DNA of 64,000 nt from Candidatus Cloacimonadota bacterium (GCA_029781115.1 JAKOXG010000011.1:186001-250000); one strand, 5' to 3'. Positions 8,776 to 18,834 are shown, numbered from the stretch's first letter. Translations and numbers: made by a program. Notes: generated from the letters alone by a model not told the origin.

Positions 8776-10308
8776 ATGAAAAATGTGTCTATCGCCCCTG
8801 ACGGGAAGGAATATGCCATCCCCACTGCAGAGGAAAGCGCTGCAGAACGTGAATTACTTGTTAAGATTACCGAAGAGCAACGCCAGAAGGGTCGTAAGAT
8901 CGTAGCTGTTCAAGGTTTAGGATTTGTGGGTTGCGTGATGGCGGCAGTGGTTGCTGATGCTACAGATAAAGACGGCAATCCCTATTATTTTGTGCATGGG
9001 CATCAGCGTGCTTCCAAGCGTTCATATTGGAAAGTCCCCGTGATCAACACCGGAGTTCCGCCCGTTGCTTCTTCAGACCCGGAAGTGCCGGCGATATTCC
9101 ATCGTACCGTGGTGGAAAAGAAGACCTTGCGCGCCACCAGTGAAGAATTTGTCTACACTTTGGCAGATGTGGTGGTGGTGGATATTCAGCTTGATGCCAC
9201 CAAACCCGCCTTTGGTGAAGCGGAGAAGGGATATTGCGATCTCACTCATTTCCGTGATGGGATGCGCACTCTGGGCCAATTGATCCAACCTCACTGCATG
9301 GTGTTGGTGGAGACCACCGTTCCCCCGGGAACCTGTGAAAAGGTGGTTAAACCCATCCTGGAAGAAGAATTTACCAAACGTGGGATTGATATTGAAAAAA
9401 ATCCACCCCTGATCGCTCACTCCTACGAAAGAGTGATGCCGGGCAGCAAATATGTGAGCTCCATCCGTGATTTCTGGCGTGTTTTCAGCGGGGTGAACCC
9501 CAAGAGTATCGAGCTGTGCCATGAATTTCTGTCCAACTGCCTCAATGTTGAAGAATTTCCACTCACTCAGCTTGACAGCACCAACGCCTCTGAGATGGCC
9601 AAGACCATGGAAAACTCCTATCGCGCCACAAATATCGCCCTCACCTTGGAATGGGCTAAGTTTGCCGAGCAGATTGGCGTGGATATCTTCAAGGTGCGTG
9701 ATGCCATCCGCAAACGCAAAGGCACTCACGACAACCTGTTGCGCCCCAGCCTGGGTGTGGGCGGCTATTGCCTCACCAAAGACCCCGTGCTGGCAAACTG
9801 GTCTATGCAGAGCCTCTTCGGTTTGGAAGGCGGCCTGGATGTGGCGATCAACAGCGTGAATATCAACGACACCATGCCCTTGCATACGGTGGAGATCATC
9901 AGAAAAGAGCTTGGCAGCCTCAATAACGCCAAGATCGCCCTGCTGGGTGTTTCCTACCTGGAAAATGTGGGCGATACACGTCACTCACCCTCAGAGACAT
10001 TGGTCACCTTCCTGCGCAAGGAAATGGCTGAAGTCAAGGCCTGTGATCCTTATGTGGAAGCATGGCCGGAGCTGGAAGACGTGAAAGTGGAAAGCGACAT
10101 CAATAAAGTGCTTCCCGGTGCAGACGTAGTGGTCTTTGCCGTGGGACATGATGAGTATAAAAAGCTGACCCCTAAACAAGTGCTGGACATCTGCGGCACC
10201 AAACCCCTGATCGTGGACTGCTCAAACTTCCTCACCGATGAGAAGATAGCAGAATACAAGAAGCTGGGCTGCAAAGTTCGCGGCGTAGGTAAGGGTCATA
10301 TAGTATAA
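8776..10308 (+). CDS. UDP-glucose/GDP-mannose dehydrogenase family (UDP-ManNAc dehydrogenase-like)
   Basis: The 510-residue protein opens with a Rossmann motif GLGFVG at 47-52. The middle has VETTVPPGT (about 185) and the central helix pattern SEMAKTMENSYRATNIAL. The catalytic Cys332 is in GVGGYCLTKDP. A C-terminal UDP-binding domain follows (ALLGVSYLENVGDTRHSPS). These enzymes oxidise a nucleotide sugar to the uronic acid in two NAD-dependent steps for surface polysaccharide synthesis. The WecC-type branch (UDP-ManNAc) fits best, but the substrate is not decided by sequence. It is about 80 residues longer than typical WecC, with extra sequence after the Rossmann motif. It is a single-gene unit with its own terminator. 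Confidence 0.82.
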   Translation: MKNVSIAPDGKEYAIPTAEESAAERELLVKITEEQRQKGRKIVAVQGLGFVGCVMAAVVADATDKDGNPYYFVHGHQRASKRSYWKVPVINTGVPPVASSDPEVPAIFHRTVVEKKTLRATSEEFVYTLADVVVVDIQLDATKPAFGEAEKGYCDLTHFRDGMRTLGQLIQPHCMVLVETTVPPGTCEKVVKPILEEEFTKRGIDIEKNPPLIAHSYERVMPGSKYVSSIRDFWRVFSGVNPKSIELCHEFLSNCLNVEEFPLTQLDSTNASEMAKTMENSYRATNIALTLEWAKFAEQIGVDIFKVRDAIRKRKGTHDNLLRPSLGVGGYCLTKDPVLANWSMQSLFGLEGGLDVAINSVNINDTMPLHTVEIIRKELGSLNNAKIALLGVSYLENVGDTRHSPSETLVTFLRKEMAEVKACDPYVEAWPELEDVKVESDINKVLPGADVVVFAVGHDEYKKLTPKQVLDICGTKPLIVDCSNFLTDEKIAEYKKLGCKVRGVGKGHIV

Positions 10309-10336
10309 AATTCAATTCGCCTCCTACGAAAAGATG

Positions 10337-10367
10337 AAGCCCCGGCCTGTTAAGGTTGGGGCTTTTT
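10337..10367 (+). terminator. Intrinsic terminator of the nucleotide-sugar dehydrogenase gene
   Basis: An AAGCCCC...GGGGCTT stem (10337-10343 with 10358-10364) is followed by a run of T, 28 bp after the stop codon. It sits between two converging genes and may serve both. Confidence 0.85.
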
Positions 10368-10388
10368 GATAGCTTGGGGTTTTGAGCT

Positions 10389-13300
10389 TTACTTGAGGCT
10401 CAGATACTCGGTATCGATCTGATAACCCGTGAAGACAGGCAACTGCTGCAGGGCTTGCTGATAGCTGTCCAACTGCGTGGAATCAGGCTTTTTGCCGCTC
10501 TTGTAATCCACGATCTTCACCCGCTTTTGCTGGGTGTCTATCATCAGCCTGTCCAGCCTCATCCGCTTGTCTGCGATCACCAGCTCAATTTCGTTGAAGA
10601 TCTTGTCCCAGCGGCGGTCAAAGAGCCACTCATGCCGGGCGATGTTGGCTTTTAGCTGCTCAAGCTCGCCGGTTATCAGCTCTTTTGGGAGCAAGGAAGC
10701 GTAGGTGTTCATGGTTCTGCGCAGGGCTGTCTCCTGCTCGGATTCGGTGTTGTAGATGAGGTGGCTGAGGTAGTCGTGACGCATCTCGCCCAAGAGGCGA
10801 TCCCGATCCTGGAGGTATTTCTGTTTGGCTGTTGCGGGGCTCAATTTGTCCTCCTCTTTGAGGGCTTCGGGCTCGCAGGTGGCGAAATCCAGGGCTTGCG
10901 CCAGGTTTTGGGTGTTGAAGAGTGCATCGGCTTGGAGCTGCATCTGAGGCTTGTTTTTGTCCGCTTGCTTTTGGGCATCTTCCAGTTCAGGGCCAATCAC
11001 CTCACCCTCTTTACCATGTTTGCTTACCCATCTGATGCCGGCATCGCAGACCCAGAGGGGCAGCATATTCCGCTTGGTTTTTCCTTTCTTGTATTCTTTT
11101 ATCTTCTCGGGATAGTATTCGTCCCAGTCCTTGCTGGCTTCATAGGCAAAGAGCACGTGGAGCGTGGTTTTGGCACGTGTGAGCGCCACGTAGAGGTTGT
11201 TCATCTCCTCCAGATACTCTTTCTTGCGCTTGTTTTGGTGGAGATGCCCCAGCTGCGAGTATTCCAAGACCTTGCCGTAGTGATAGCTGAGGGCATATTC
11301 GTCCAGGTTGAAATAGTCTTTTTTAAGACGAGCTTTTTCACCCTGATAGCTCACAAACCAGTCCAGGCTGTCATCCGGGCCGCCGCCTTTACCACTGAGA
11401 TTGTAAAACACAAAGACACTGTCAAACTGTAAGCCTTTGGATTTGTGGATGGTTAGCAGCTGCACTCCATCTGATCCTTCAATGGAAATCTGCTTGAGTT
11501 TATCCTGTTCCCTCAGGTCTTCCAGATACTGCAGGAAGGAGGGGATACTGGTGTCTGCGGTGCTGCCGTCCAGCTCAAAGTCTTTGGCGAGCTCCAAAAA
11601 GGCGTCGAGGTTGAGCTGATCACGTTCGCCTAACTGAGTGCGATCCAGGTATTTGAGCACCAGGTTTTGGCAGATGGAGTGGGGACTGCTTTCAGCCTCG
11701 GGTCGCTCATTATACAGCTTTTGCAGATGATGTCCCAGCAGTGTAAAGCCTGGCGGTGTATCATCTTTGCCGCTTGAGTGGATCCAGTCTATTACGTCTT
11801 TGAGCAGTGCTGGTTTGATGCGGATGTAGTCGCTGCGCAGCCAGGTGAGCCAATCTGTCCAATCCCCATAGGCGATCCACCTCATAAAGCTGATCAGGGG
11901 CTGCACCAGGCGGTGATCGGGCAGCTCTGCGTTGGGTTGATAAACACTGGTGATGCCTGTTTCATCCAATATGGATTGCATCTTCACCAGTTCGTTGTTG
12001 GTTCTGCAGAGGATAGCGATGCTTTTGGGTTTGTCCTGCTTATTGGGGTGTTCATCGCCATTGTCATTCAGCTCGGCTCTGAGATACTTTTCCACCCAGT
12101 GTTTACGTAGATCATCCAGGCTGGGGCTGTCGTTCCCTCTGGTTTGAAAAGGCATGGCCTGAAGCGAGATAAAGCTGCGGAAGTCTGGTTTTTCCACGGC
12201 ACTTTCCACCTCGCTATAGGGCCAGATCATACCTTCATCGCCCAGATAAGTGTGTAGTTCCTTATCCCCAAAGATGCTGTTGATCAGATCCATCAGGGTG
12301 GCCGAAGTGCGATATGATTTATCCAATTTGTCCTCACGCACAGCCTGTTTATCGATGGAGGGGATCAGGTTTTTGAGATTGATCAAGAGATCGCGCTCAC
12401 CGCCTCGCCAGCCGAAGATGGATTGCTTTTCATCTCCCACCACGATGAGGCCGCCAAAATCCTTGCTGCCGTAACCAGAGCACACCTCATCGATGATGGG
12501 TTTGAGGATCTGAAACTGCATTAGCGAGGTATCCTGAAATTCGTCAATCAAGATAAAGCGGCTGCGATGCGTGAGAAATTGGTAAAACTCATTGGCTTCA
12601 TTTGCGCTATCCATGGGGAAAGCGGGCGGATCACCTTCAAAGAGCGTCTGAAGCGTAAACCAGGAGATGTCGTCATAGGTCATGTTTTTGTAGCGATAGA
12701 TGAGCTGGTCATATTGCTCGAGGATGGAAGCCCAGATTTGCAGGATCTCATGTTGCTCAGGCAGGAAAAAGCGATAATAGAAGTGTTCTGAGAGCTCTTC
12801 CCTGAGCTGCTCCTTCAGCATGGTAAGCTGATCGTGATGCTTGTTTCTGCTGTTTATCTTCCTTCCGTCATAGAGTTTGAGGTCTTTGACGTTATCAAAG
12901 AAAGTCATGGCTCGAGCGGAGTTTGGCAGCAAGTCTTTGAGTTGAGCGATAAATTCTGGAGGATCAATGGGAAAACCGCGGTGGAAGAGCCTTTTGATGG
13001 TGGAGCCGAAGTGTGTTTCCCAAGGCTCGCCTTTTGCTGAAGCGATCATCTGCACCATATTCAGGATCGCTTCCAGGGTGGGGCAAAGCTGCTTCCAAGT
13101 CTCGTCCATTCTCTGCCGGCGCTCAGCTTCTGAAAGCTGAGTCTGAGGGTTTTGGATGATCATCTGATAGAGCCAACGGTTGTAGATCAGCGAGGCAAAG
13201 AACTCGGAATAGCCATCCAGGGAACGCTTTACCCTGCGCCGCAGCAGCTTGTCCACCTTGGCTTTGAGCTCGTCTGTCATCAGCTCACTCAGCAGGAAGG

Positions 13301-13766
13301 GCATACGCTTCTCCACGGCTAAGGTATCTATCTCGATGTCGCCAATGCTGCGCAAGGGACGCACGATGTTGCGGAAGATGGAGTTGATGTAGCTGTCTAT
13401 GGTCATCACCTGCAAGAGCCTACGGTCTGACATGATGGCCAGGTTGACGCTATCCAGGACGCCCATCTCGGTCTGGCTCAGGGTGGCGTTTTCGCTGCCT
13501 TTGATCTGCCGGATCAGGCTGTTGCGCTCGGCTTGGTCTGTCTCTTTGGTGGAGCACAAGAGCTTGAGATGCTTTTGGATGCGGTCTTTGATCTCAGCGG
13601 TGGCTTTGCGAGTGAAGGTGAGCACCAGGATGCTATCCAGATCAAACTCCGGACGTCTATCGGGGCGATAGTAATCCAATACCAGGCGGATGTATTCGAG
13701 AGCCAGGCGGTAGGTCTTGCCCGTGCCGGCGCTGGCGGTGATGATGACGGGTGTAAATTGCTTCAT
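10389..13766 (-). CDS. addA: AddA/RecB-type UvrD helicase-nuclease
   Basis: This 1125-residue protein starts with a Walker A motif TASAGTGKTYR (10-20), typical of UvrD-like superfamily 1A helicases. It continues with the Walker B/Q-linker region LIDEFQDTSLMQF, motif III VGDEKQSIFGWRGG and motif V HKSKGLQFDSVFV. The last 100 residues contain a PD-(D/E)xK nuclease core (RLDRLMIDTQQ, then IVDYKSGKKPDS). With AddB it would form a heterodimer that processes double-strand DNA ends for RecA-dependent repair. It overlaps addB by 4 bp. The nuclease motif at the C-terminus and the adjacent partner argue for AddA rather than a lone UvrD. Confidence 0.9.
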   Translation of the reverse strand: MKQFTPVIITASAGTGKTYRLALEYIRLVLDYYRPDRRPEFDLDSILVLTFTRKATAEIKDRIQKHLKLLCSTKETDQAERNSLIRQIKGSENATLSQTEMGVLDSVNLAIMSDRRLLQVMTIDSYINSIFRNIVRPLRSIGDIEIDTLAVEKRMPFLLSELMTDELKAKVDKLLRRRVKRSLDGYSEFFASLIYNRWLYQMIIQNPQTQLSEAERRQRMDETWKQLCPTLEAILNMVQMIASAKGEPWETHFGSTIKRLFHRGFPIDPPEFIAQLKDLLPNSARAMTFFDNVKDLKLYDGRKINSRNKHHDQLTMLKEQLREELSEHFYYRFFLPEQHEILQIWASILEQYDQLIYRYKNMTYDDISWFTLQTLFEGDPPAFPMDSANEANEFYQFLTHRSRFILIDEFQDTSLMQFQILKPIIDEVCSGYGSKDFGGLIVVGDEKQSIFGWRGGERDLLINLKNLIPSIDKQAVREDKLDKSYRTSATLMDLINSIFGDKELHTYLGDEGMIWPYSEVESAVEKPDFRSFISLQAMPFQTRGNDSPSLDDLRKHWVEKYLRAELNDNGDEHPNKQDKPKSIAILCRTNNELVKMQSILDETGITSVYQPNAELPDHRLVQPLISFMRWIAYGDWTDWLTWLRSDYIRIKPALLKDVIDWIHSSGKDDTPPGFTLLGHHLQKLYNERPEAESSPHSICQNLVLKYLDRTQLGERDQLNLDAFLELAKDFELDGSTADTSIPSFLQYLEDLREQDKLKQISIEGSDGVQLLTIHKSKGLQFDSVFVFYNLSGKGGGPDDSLDWFVSYQGEKARLKKDYFNLDEYALSYHYGKVLEYSQLGHLHQNKRKKEYLEEMNNLYVALTRAKTTLHVLFAYEASKDWDEYYPEKIKEYKKGKTKRNMLPLWVCDAGIRWVSKHGKEGEVIGPELEDAQKQADKNKPQMQLQADALFNTQNLAQALDFATCEPEALKEEDKLSPATAKQKYLQDRDRLLGEMRHDYLSHLIYNTESEQETALRRTMNTYASLLPKELITGELEQLKANIARHEWLFDRRWDKIFNEIELVIADKRMRLDRLMIDTQQKRVKIVDYKSGKKPDSTQLDSYQQALQQLPVFTGYQIDTEYLSLK

Positions 13767-16651
13767 GCCTCCTCCTTACTCTGCTTTCTCACTGCTTTTT
13801 GCAGTTCTGATCTGGTGATGCCTTGGGATTTGCGCTTATCATCCTGCGAGCTGCCTGTATGATAGCCAAATTCTATGCACTGGGAGAGAGTGGAGCTGAT
13901 CCGTTCGCGCCACTTATACCATTTCTTGGCCTTGGTGCCTTCCGCTTCGGGATTGCTCTCCAGCACCATCCAAAAGAGGGAGAGAATCTCTTTGTGCTGC
14001 TTCCACTCCTCGGGGTCTAAGGTCTTGTAAAAGTCGTAGTAATAATGCTCATAGAAGATGAGTTGATCCTCATCCGCGGAGCCGGTCTTGAAGTCGATGA
14101 TGTAGTCCTGGGCGGGTGAATGGATGCGCAGGTCTGCCCTGCCGCCAATCATCACCCGAAAGCCGAAATCAGCATCCAGGTTGCTCAGCTCAACGTAGCC
14201 GGTTCTGACGCTGCTGTCTTCAGGCAGCACCTCAAAGGTCGCATTCCTCAGGTTGGGCTCCAGCCAGCGGTAATAGAACTGCTGCACGCTGTCCACCAAA
14301 CAATCTGCGACCACTTCCAGGAGGAAGTCCCGGTTGTAGTTTTGCGGCATCTTGAAGTTCCAGTTGTCGCTTTCCAACAGGTCCATCAGCTCCTGTTTCA
14401 GCCCACCGGCATCGCCAAACACCGCCTCCAGCCTGCTGAGATCGCTGTTTCTCCCTGCCACCTTGCCCAGGATCCTGCCCATAAACTCATGTGTGATATT
14501 GCCAAAGAGCAGGGGACTGAGTGTTTCTTCCGGATGCAGCTCCACCGGCTCTATCCTGCGGTGTTTGGTGAGATACCAGGAGAAGGGATTGGAGGTGAAG
14601 TGACTGAGGCTGTAGGAGTTGAACCTCAGCTCGTTGCCAAAATCCTGCTCGCTAAAGGGCAGCACAAAGAAGTCAGCTGCGGGGCTGGGGGAGAAGTCAT
14701 ATTTCCCGGATTGCAGCAGCAGCGGATGCACGGATTCTTCTTGGTGAATCTTGCTTTGCGCTTGGCTGAGGAGAGCAGCGTCTATAGTGGGCTGGATGTA
14801 TTCCAGCGTAATCTGCTTTTGCAGCCTGGGCTCAGTGCGCAAAGGGTCAAGGTGCTGCATGAGCTCATTGAGGTAGGAGCTTGGTTCCAAGTCGTTTTCC
14901 TGCTCGCTGTAGCAGTAGAGGGTGGTCTTTTGGCTGCCCAGGATGAGCCTGAGGAAGTAATAGCGTTCCCAATCGCGGATAATGTCGTAGTTCTTGAGTC
15001 CCAGGCTGAGCTTCTGTGCCTGGTTCAGCAGCCAGACAGGCTCCGGGTTCTTGGGTAAAATGCCTTCCATGCAGTTGAAGACGATCACCTCGTCATAGCG
15101 GAGATTGCGGCTGTCCAGCAGGTTGCTGACCTGATACAAGGTTCTGTCTTTCTTGAGATTGCGCTCGACCTTACCGGCGGCTAAGAAGTCCAGCCACAGC
15201 TTGAAGATCCTGTGAGCAAGCTCGCTGTCCGCAGGAGCGAAGATGTTCTGCCAATCGCTCACGATGCCTAACTCTTCCACACTGAGGAAGTTTGCCAGCC
15301 TCTCATAAAAGCTGGAGATGATGTCTGTGGATTCATATTCTTCTGCGCTGCAGAGCCGCTCCAGCTTGATGCCTGACTCGCTGTCAAAGAGAGCTACCAT
15401 GTGTTTGATGCTGGTGATCTGCTGCAAAGCCTTGAGGATGGCAAAGTGAGCCCGCAGCAGGTTGCAGAGGTTGGCGAGGTCTTTGTCCTTAAGCTCCTTG
15501 AGCTCAAAGACTTTCAATCCCATATCTATATAGAGCACAGATTCTTTGGCCAAGAGGCGCAATTGATCCAAGAGCTGCTGCCTGTCCTGCAGGTTGTAGA
15601 TTTGGATAAATCCCGGTGTGGCAATCGCTTTGGTCACCTCCGAAAGCGGGAGATAGCTCTTTCCCTCATATTGTGCCAAGGCAGCCAGATGGCTTTCATA
15701 GAGCTTGAGCAGTGAGAAAAGCTGCGTCTTGGTCATGCTGATATTGCTGCCAAAGCCAAAGCGGATGGGATCGAAGAGGCGGCTGTAGCCACTTTGCTGC
15801 ATGCCGGCATCGATCAAGACCCGGCGCAGGGGCTTCTCTTCGGCCAAAAGTGCCTCTTTCTGCGAGCCGTAAGTGCTCAGGCAGCTCACGCTCATCTGCG
15901 CCAAGCTCTGGCAATGCACCACCTTCAGCTCTTGCAGTGCGATCTGTTCCGCAGGTATTTGGCTGAGCACCAAGGGCTTGGGCTCCAGGTTCACCTCATC
16001 AAAGCTGTCCGGGATACCCTGATGCAGGATCACGATTTCAAATCCCACCTCATCCAGCTTCCTGATCAGCTCTTTTTCCAGCTTGCTGTAGTGGTATTGA
16101 TTTACAAAGACCAGCTTTTGCGGTTTCTCCAGTGGGATCAGATTTGCCAGATCCAGGTAGAAGATGGCGTCGGAAAAGCCTTTTTCGTTGATGAACTCCT
16201 CATATCGCTTCAGGATGCCCAGCACCCGATCGATGTGCTGTTCCTGCCATTCGCGGGTATTGAGGTTGGGGTTGTTTTTCAGCGCAGACAGCGGCACCTG
16301 CTCATCTCTCAGCTCCCCAAAGAAGGTAAAGAAGCCATTTCCCCAGCTCACCAGGTCGTCATAGCTTTCCAGGTGGAAGGTGTCTTTATCCTCTTTTTCC
16401 AAGACCTGCCAGAGGCAAAGCAATCGCTTTTCATCGGTCAGAGCGGGCAAAGGCGGCACGATGAGCCAATTCACGAACTCCTGGATGGTAAACCAGCGGA
16501 TGCGCTGTAACTGCCACTGCGGCAAAAAGCTTTGGATAGCCCGGTTTTTGGCCGGATGAATGGGGAAGATCAAACAGCAATCATCAACTATCTGCTCCAG
16601 AGCCATGGAGTTGACGTCCTGATTGAAAGGCACATAGATGCATTTGAGCAT
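13763..16651 (-). CDS. addB: AddB-like helicase-nuclease subunit
   Basis: The 962-residue protein lacks a clear Walker A motif. It carries a C-terminal PD-(D/E)xK nuclease (GGRADLRIHSPAQDYIIDF then KTGSADEDQ, about 860-890), the usual plan of degenerate AddB subunits. The middle contains a helicase-like DEVIVFNCMEGILPKNPEP segment. I see no clustered C-terminal cysteines of the kind that hold the AddB iron-sulfur cluster, so the Bacteroidota-type variant seems likely. The ATG at 16651 follows a strong AAGGAG six bases upstream. It lies 18 bp after cls and overlaps addA by 4 bp, giving a cls-addB-addA unit. Confidence 0.82.
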   Translation of the reverse strand: MLKCIYVPFNQDVNSMALEQIVDDCCLIFPIHPAKNRAIQSFLPQWQLQRIRWFTIQEFVNWLIVPPLPALTDEKRLLCLWQVLEKEDKDTFHLESYDDLVSWGNGFFTFFGELRDEQVPLSALKNNPNLNTREWQEQHIDRVLGILKRYEEFINEKGFSDAIFYLDLANLIPLEKPQKLVFVNQYHYSKLEKELIRKLDEVGFEIVILHQGIPDSFDEVNLEPKPLVLSQIPAEQIALQELKVVHCQSLAQMSVSCLSTYGSQKEALLAEEKPLRRVLIDAGMQQSGYSRLFDPIRFGFGSNISMTKTQLFSLLKLYESHLAALAQYEGKSYLPLSEVTKAIATPGFIQIYNLQDRQQLLDQLRLLAKESVLYIDMGLKVFELKELKDKDLANLCNLLRAHFAILKALQQITSIKHMVALFDSESGIKLERLCSAEEYESTDIISSFYERLANFLSVEELGIVSDWQNIFAPADSELAHRIFKLWLDFLAAGKVERNLKKDRTLYQVSNLLDSRNLRYDEVIVFNCMEGILPKNPEPVWLLNQAQKLSLGLKNYDIIRDWERYYFLRLILGSQKTTLYCYSEQENDLEPSSYLNELMQHLDPLRTEPRLQKQITLEYIQPTIDAALLSQAQSKIHQEESVHPLLLQSGKYDFSPSPAADFFVLPFSEQDFGNELRFNSYSLSHFTSNPFSWYLTKHRRIEPVELHPEETLSPLLFGNITHEFMGRILGKVAGRNSDLSRLEAVFGDAGGLKQELMDLLESDNWNFKMPQNYNRDFLLEVVADCLVDSVQQFYYRWLEPNLRNATFEVLPEDSSVRTGYVELSNLDADFGFRVMIGGRADLRIHSPAQDYIIDFKTGSADEDQLIFYEHYYYDFYKTLDPEEWKQHKEILSLFWMVLESNPEAEGTKAKKWYKWRERISSTLSQCIEFGYHTGSSQDDKRKSQGITRSELQKAVRKQSKEEA

Positions 16652-16669
16652 ATTATCTCCTTAAAATGC

Positions 16670-18268
16670 TTATAACAGGGGTGAGAAGAGTCGGCAGATA
16701 GATTCTATCGAGCGCACAAAGAAGTTTTTCTGCTTGATTTGCTCCAGGGTCACCTGCTCGCTTTTGCTCAGGTCTTCATTGAAAGCCTCCACAGCTGTGG
16801 CTACTGTAGGCGGGTGATAGATCATGGCGGTGGCTTCAAAATTGTGTTGGAAGCTGCGCAAGTCCATATTTGCCGTGCCGATGGAAAGTATCTCATCATC
16901 CACGATCAAGACCTTGGAATGCAGGAAGCCGCCCTTGTAATCGTAGATGTTGACGCCCACTTCCAGCAGTTCTTTAAAGTAGGAGCGGCTACCAAACCAA
17001 ACGATGTAGTGATCTGCTTTTCCGGGCACGATGATATCTATCTTCACGCCGCTGAGGGCACTGGTTTTGAGTGCTGCACGCAGGCTTTCATCGAGGATCA
17101 GGTAAGGTGTGGTGATGCGGATACTGCGTTGTGCATTGCAGATGGCAAAGAAATAGGCCTGCATGATGCTGGCATGATCCGTATCCGGCCCGCTGGCGAC
17201 CATCTGTATATGGATGTCTTCCAATAGCTTGACCTCTTCCGGCGGCAGCTTGAGATACCTGGATGCTTGATCCGATTTGAGCAGGTTTTGCTTGCTGACA
17301 AAATACCAATCCACCAAGAACAGAGCCTGCAGACTGATGGCACCCTCGCCATGCACGCGCAGGACGTTGTCTCGCCAGTAACCATAATACTTGCTTTTGC
17401 CCAAGTATTTATCGCCGATATTGAGCCCGCCCAGATAGGCGATATGACCGTCTACGACCACGATCTTACGGTGGTTTCTATAGTTGGTGCGGCTGTTGAG
17501 CAGCGGAATCCAGACCGGCATGAAAGGCACAAATTCCACGCCCGCCTCGCGCAGCTCTTTTTTGAATTTGCGCCCCAATTTCCAACAGGCCACATCGTCG
17601 TAGATAAAGCGCACCTTCACGCCTTCCTTCACCTTGCGGATCAGCGCACGCTTGAGCGTCTGTCCCGTCTCGTCATTGGCCACGGAAAAGTATTCCAGAT
17701 GCACATGATCCTTGGCTTCGGCGATGTCTTTGAGGATGCTCTCCATCGCTTCATCTGTTTCCGCATAGAGTTGCACTTGGTTGTGACAGGTGAGGATGGC
17801 TTTGCTATTGGATTTGAGCAGGTTTTTGATCCTGAGAGCCAAGGGCGAAAGATCATCCGTATCACAATCGGCTCCCGGGAGATTAAGCGCATCCAGGTTG
17901 ATGGAATCTTCCAGACCCTTGCGGTTGAAAAGGCGCACCTTGCGCCAATTGCGGCCGAAGAAGAGATAAAAGATAAAGCCCACCACCGGAATGTAAATCA
18001 ACACCAAAATCCAAGCCAAAGTCTGCACCGGATTTTCGTTTTCCAAAACCAACACGATGATCATCAACACAATGGTAATGGCGAAGAGGGTGCTCAGGAT
18101 TTTGAACGTCAGGTTGGTAAAAGCGAAGATAAATTCGCCCCCTATGATCCAATACACCAGGCTCGCTATCAGCAGCAGAGCGATCAAGAGGATCATGATG
18201 AGCAAAATGCTATCCCAAATATCTCGAGTAAACACCGCAACTCCTTGGCTTTTTGTTGTGGAGGCCAA
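16670..18268 (-). CDS. cls: Cardiolipin synthase / phospholipase D family
   Basis: A 532-residue membrane enzyme. Two N-terminal hydrophobic helices (about 18-45 and 50-72) are followed by a PLDc_N segment with VLIYIPVVGFIFYLFFGRN. Two HKD motifs follow: HRKIVVVDGHIAYLGG (about 265) and HSKVLIVDDEILSIGTAN (about 445). Members join two phosphatidylglycerols into cardiolipin at the inner membrane. Length and two-TM plan match bacterial Cls. It is the promoter-proximal gene of the cls-addB-addA unit; linkage of Cls to AddAB is not functionally obvious. Confidence 0.9.
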   Translation of the reverse strand: MASTTKSQGVAVFTRDIWDSILLIMILLIALLLIASLVYWIIGGEFIFAFTNLTFKILSTLFAITIVLMIIVLVLENENPVQTLAWILVLIYIPVVGFIFYLFFGRNWRKVRLFNRKGLEDSINLDALNLPGADCDTDDLSPLALRIKNLLKSNSKAILTCHNQVQLYAETDEAMESILKDIAEAKDHVHLEYFSVANDETGQTLKRALIRKVKEGVKVRFIYDDVACWKLGRKFKKELREAGVEFVPFMPVWIPLLNSRTNYRNHRKIVVVDGHIAYLGGLNIGDKYLGKSKYYGYWRDNVLRVHGEGAISLQALFLVDWYFVSKQNLLKSDQASRYLKLPPEEVKLLEDIHIQMVASGPDTDHASIMQAYFFAICNAQRSIRITTPYLILDESLRAALKTSALSGVKIDIIVPGKADHYIVWFGSRSYFKELLEVGVNIYDYKGGFLHSKVLIVDDEILSIGTANMDLRSFQHNFEATAMIYHPPTVATAVEAFNEDLSKSEQVTLEQIKQKNFFVRSIESICRLFSPLL

Positions 18269-18530
18269 GATAATAACAAGGCTGGATTTGTGTCAACAAG
18301 TTTAAATTGCCGCTGCCCAAATTGGGATAAAAAGTCTTAATATTCCACCTCAAAAACGAGCCGGCTGATGTTGGCTTTTGATGCGAGAGCGACTCCTCTG
18401 GCCTGGGGTGAGTCCACAAAGATTCACACTTCCAGGTTCCGTCGCCTTGCAAAGCCAACGCAGCCGGCTACACTCTCTCCTGAAAATTTCGCTATCACCA
18501 TCTCGAAGGAGACGATCAAAATACCACCAC
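18269..18530 (-). other. Intergenic region with a long inverted repeat; probable gene remnant
   Basis: Read on the minus strand, AGCCGGCTG...TTGGCTTT pairs with AAAGCCAA...CAGCCGGCT (18361-18469). The arms are about 19 bp with a bulge, and the loop is about 70 nt. The stretch lies directly downstream of an orphan promoter box. Where the sister copy has an ATG, this one has GGT and early stops. No credible gene is left. Confidence 0.45.
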
Positions 18531-18605
18531 TTTGATCTCCTCTGAGACAGCCTTCTATAACATTAGTGTCAAAACTGCCGATTTTGAGATGCTGGAATCG
18601 CAACT
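18531..18605 (-). promoter_or_regulatory. Conserved 75-nt promoter box, orphan copy
   Basis: It aligns without gaps to 39512-39586 at 62 of 75 positions. The conserved core contains AAAATCGGCA, TTTTGACACT and TTATAGAAG, and the box ends in GGAGAT. In the sister copy this drives a small ORF and the 2010-residue surface protein. Here it follows a sigma-like gene in the same order and spacing but has no surface gene behind it. The hexamer in the -10 place is TGTCTC instead of TATTCT, so it may have decayed. Confidence 0.7.
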
Positions 18606-18779
18606 TTTTTTGCTTTTGTGAAAATAATTTTGCATGAGGCGTCCCAAGGCCATGCCTATCTGTCTTTGTGTCAGTGTGTTATGCTGATTTGGAATACCGC
18701 AAAAAAAAGTTCACTTTTTTATTGCACTTTTCTCCCGAAGCCGGGTTTTCCCGGAAAACCGACAGTGAGAATCCACCCA

Positions 18780-18815
18780 CAAAAAAGCCGGCCCCCATCA
18801 AGGAGCCGGCTTCAA
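18780..18815 (-). terminator. Terminator of the sigma-like gene
   Basis: AAGCCGGC...GCCGGCTT stem (18785-18792 with 18805-18812). On the minus strand it is followed by TTTTTT (18781-18786). It lies 20 bp after the stop codon. The same GCCGGC-type hairpin ends the paralogous gene at 39302. Confidence 0.85.
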
Positions 18816-18834
18816 AAAATCTGTGCCGAAGGCG

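Noticed and set aside
18210-18458. An 82-codon minus-strand frame behind the orphan promoter box
   Set aside because: It overlaps the cls start and a long inverted repeat and has no ribosome binding site; the sister locus has an unrelated protein there.
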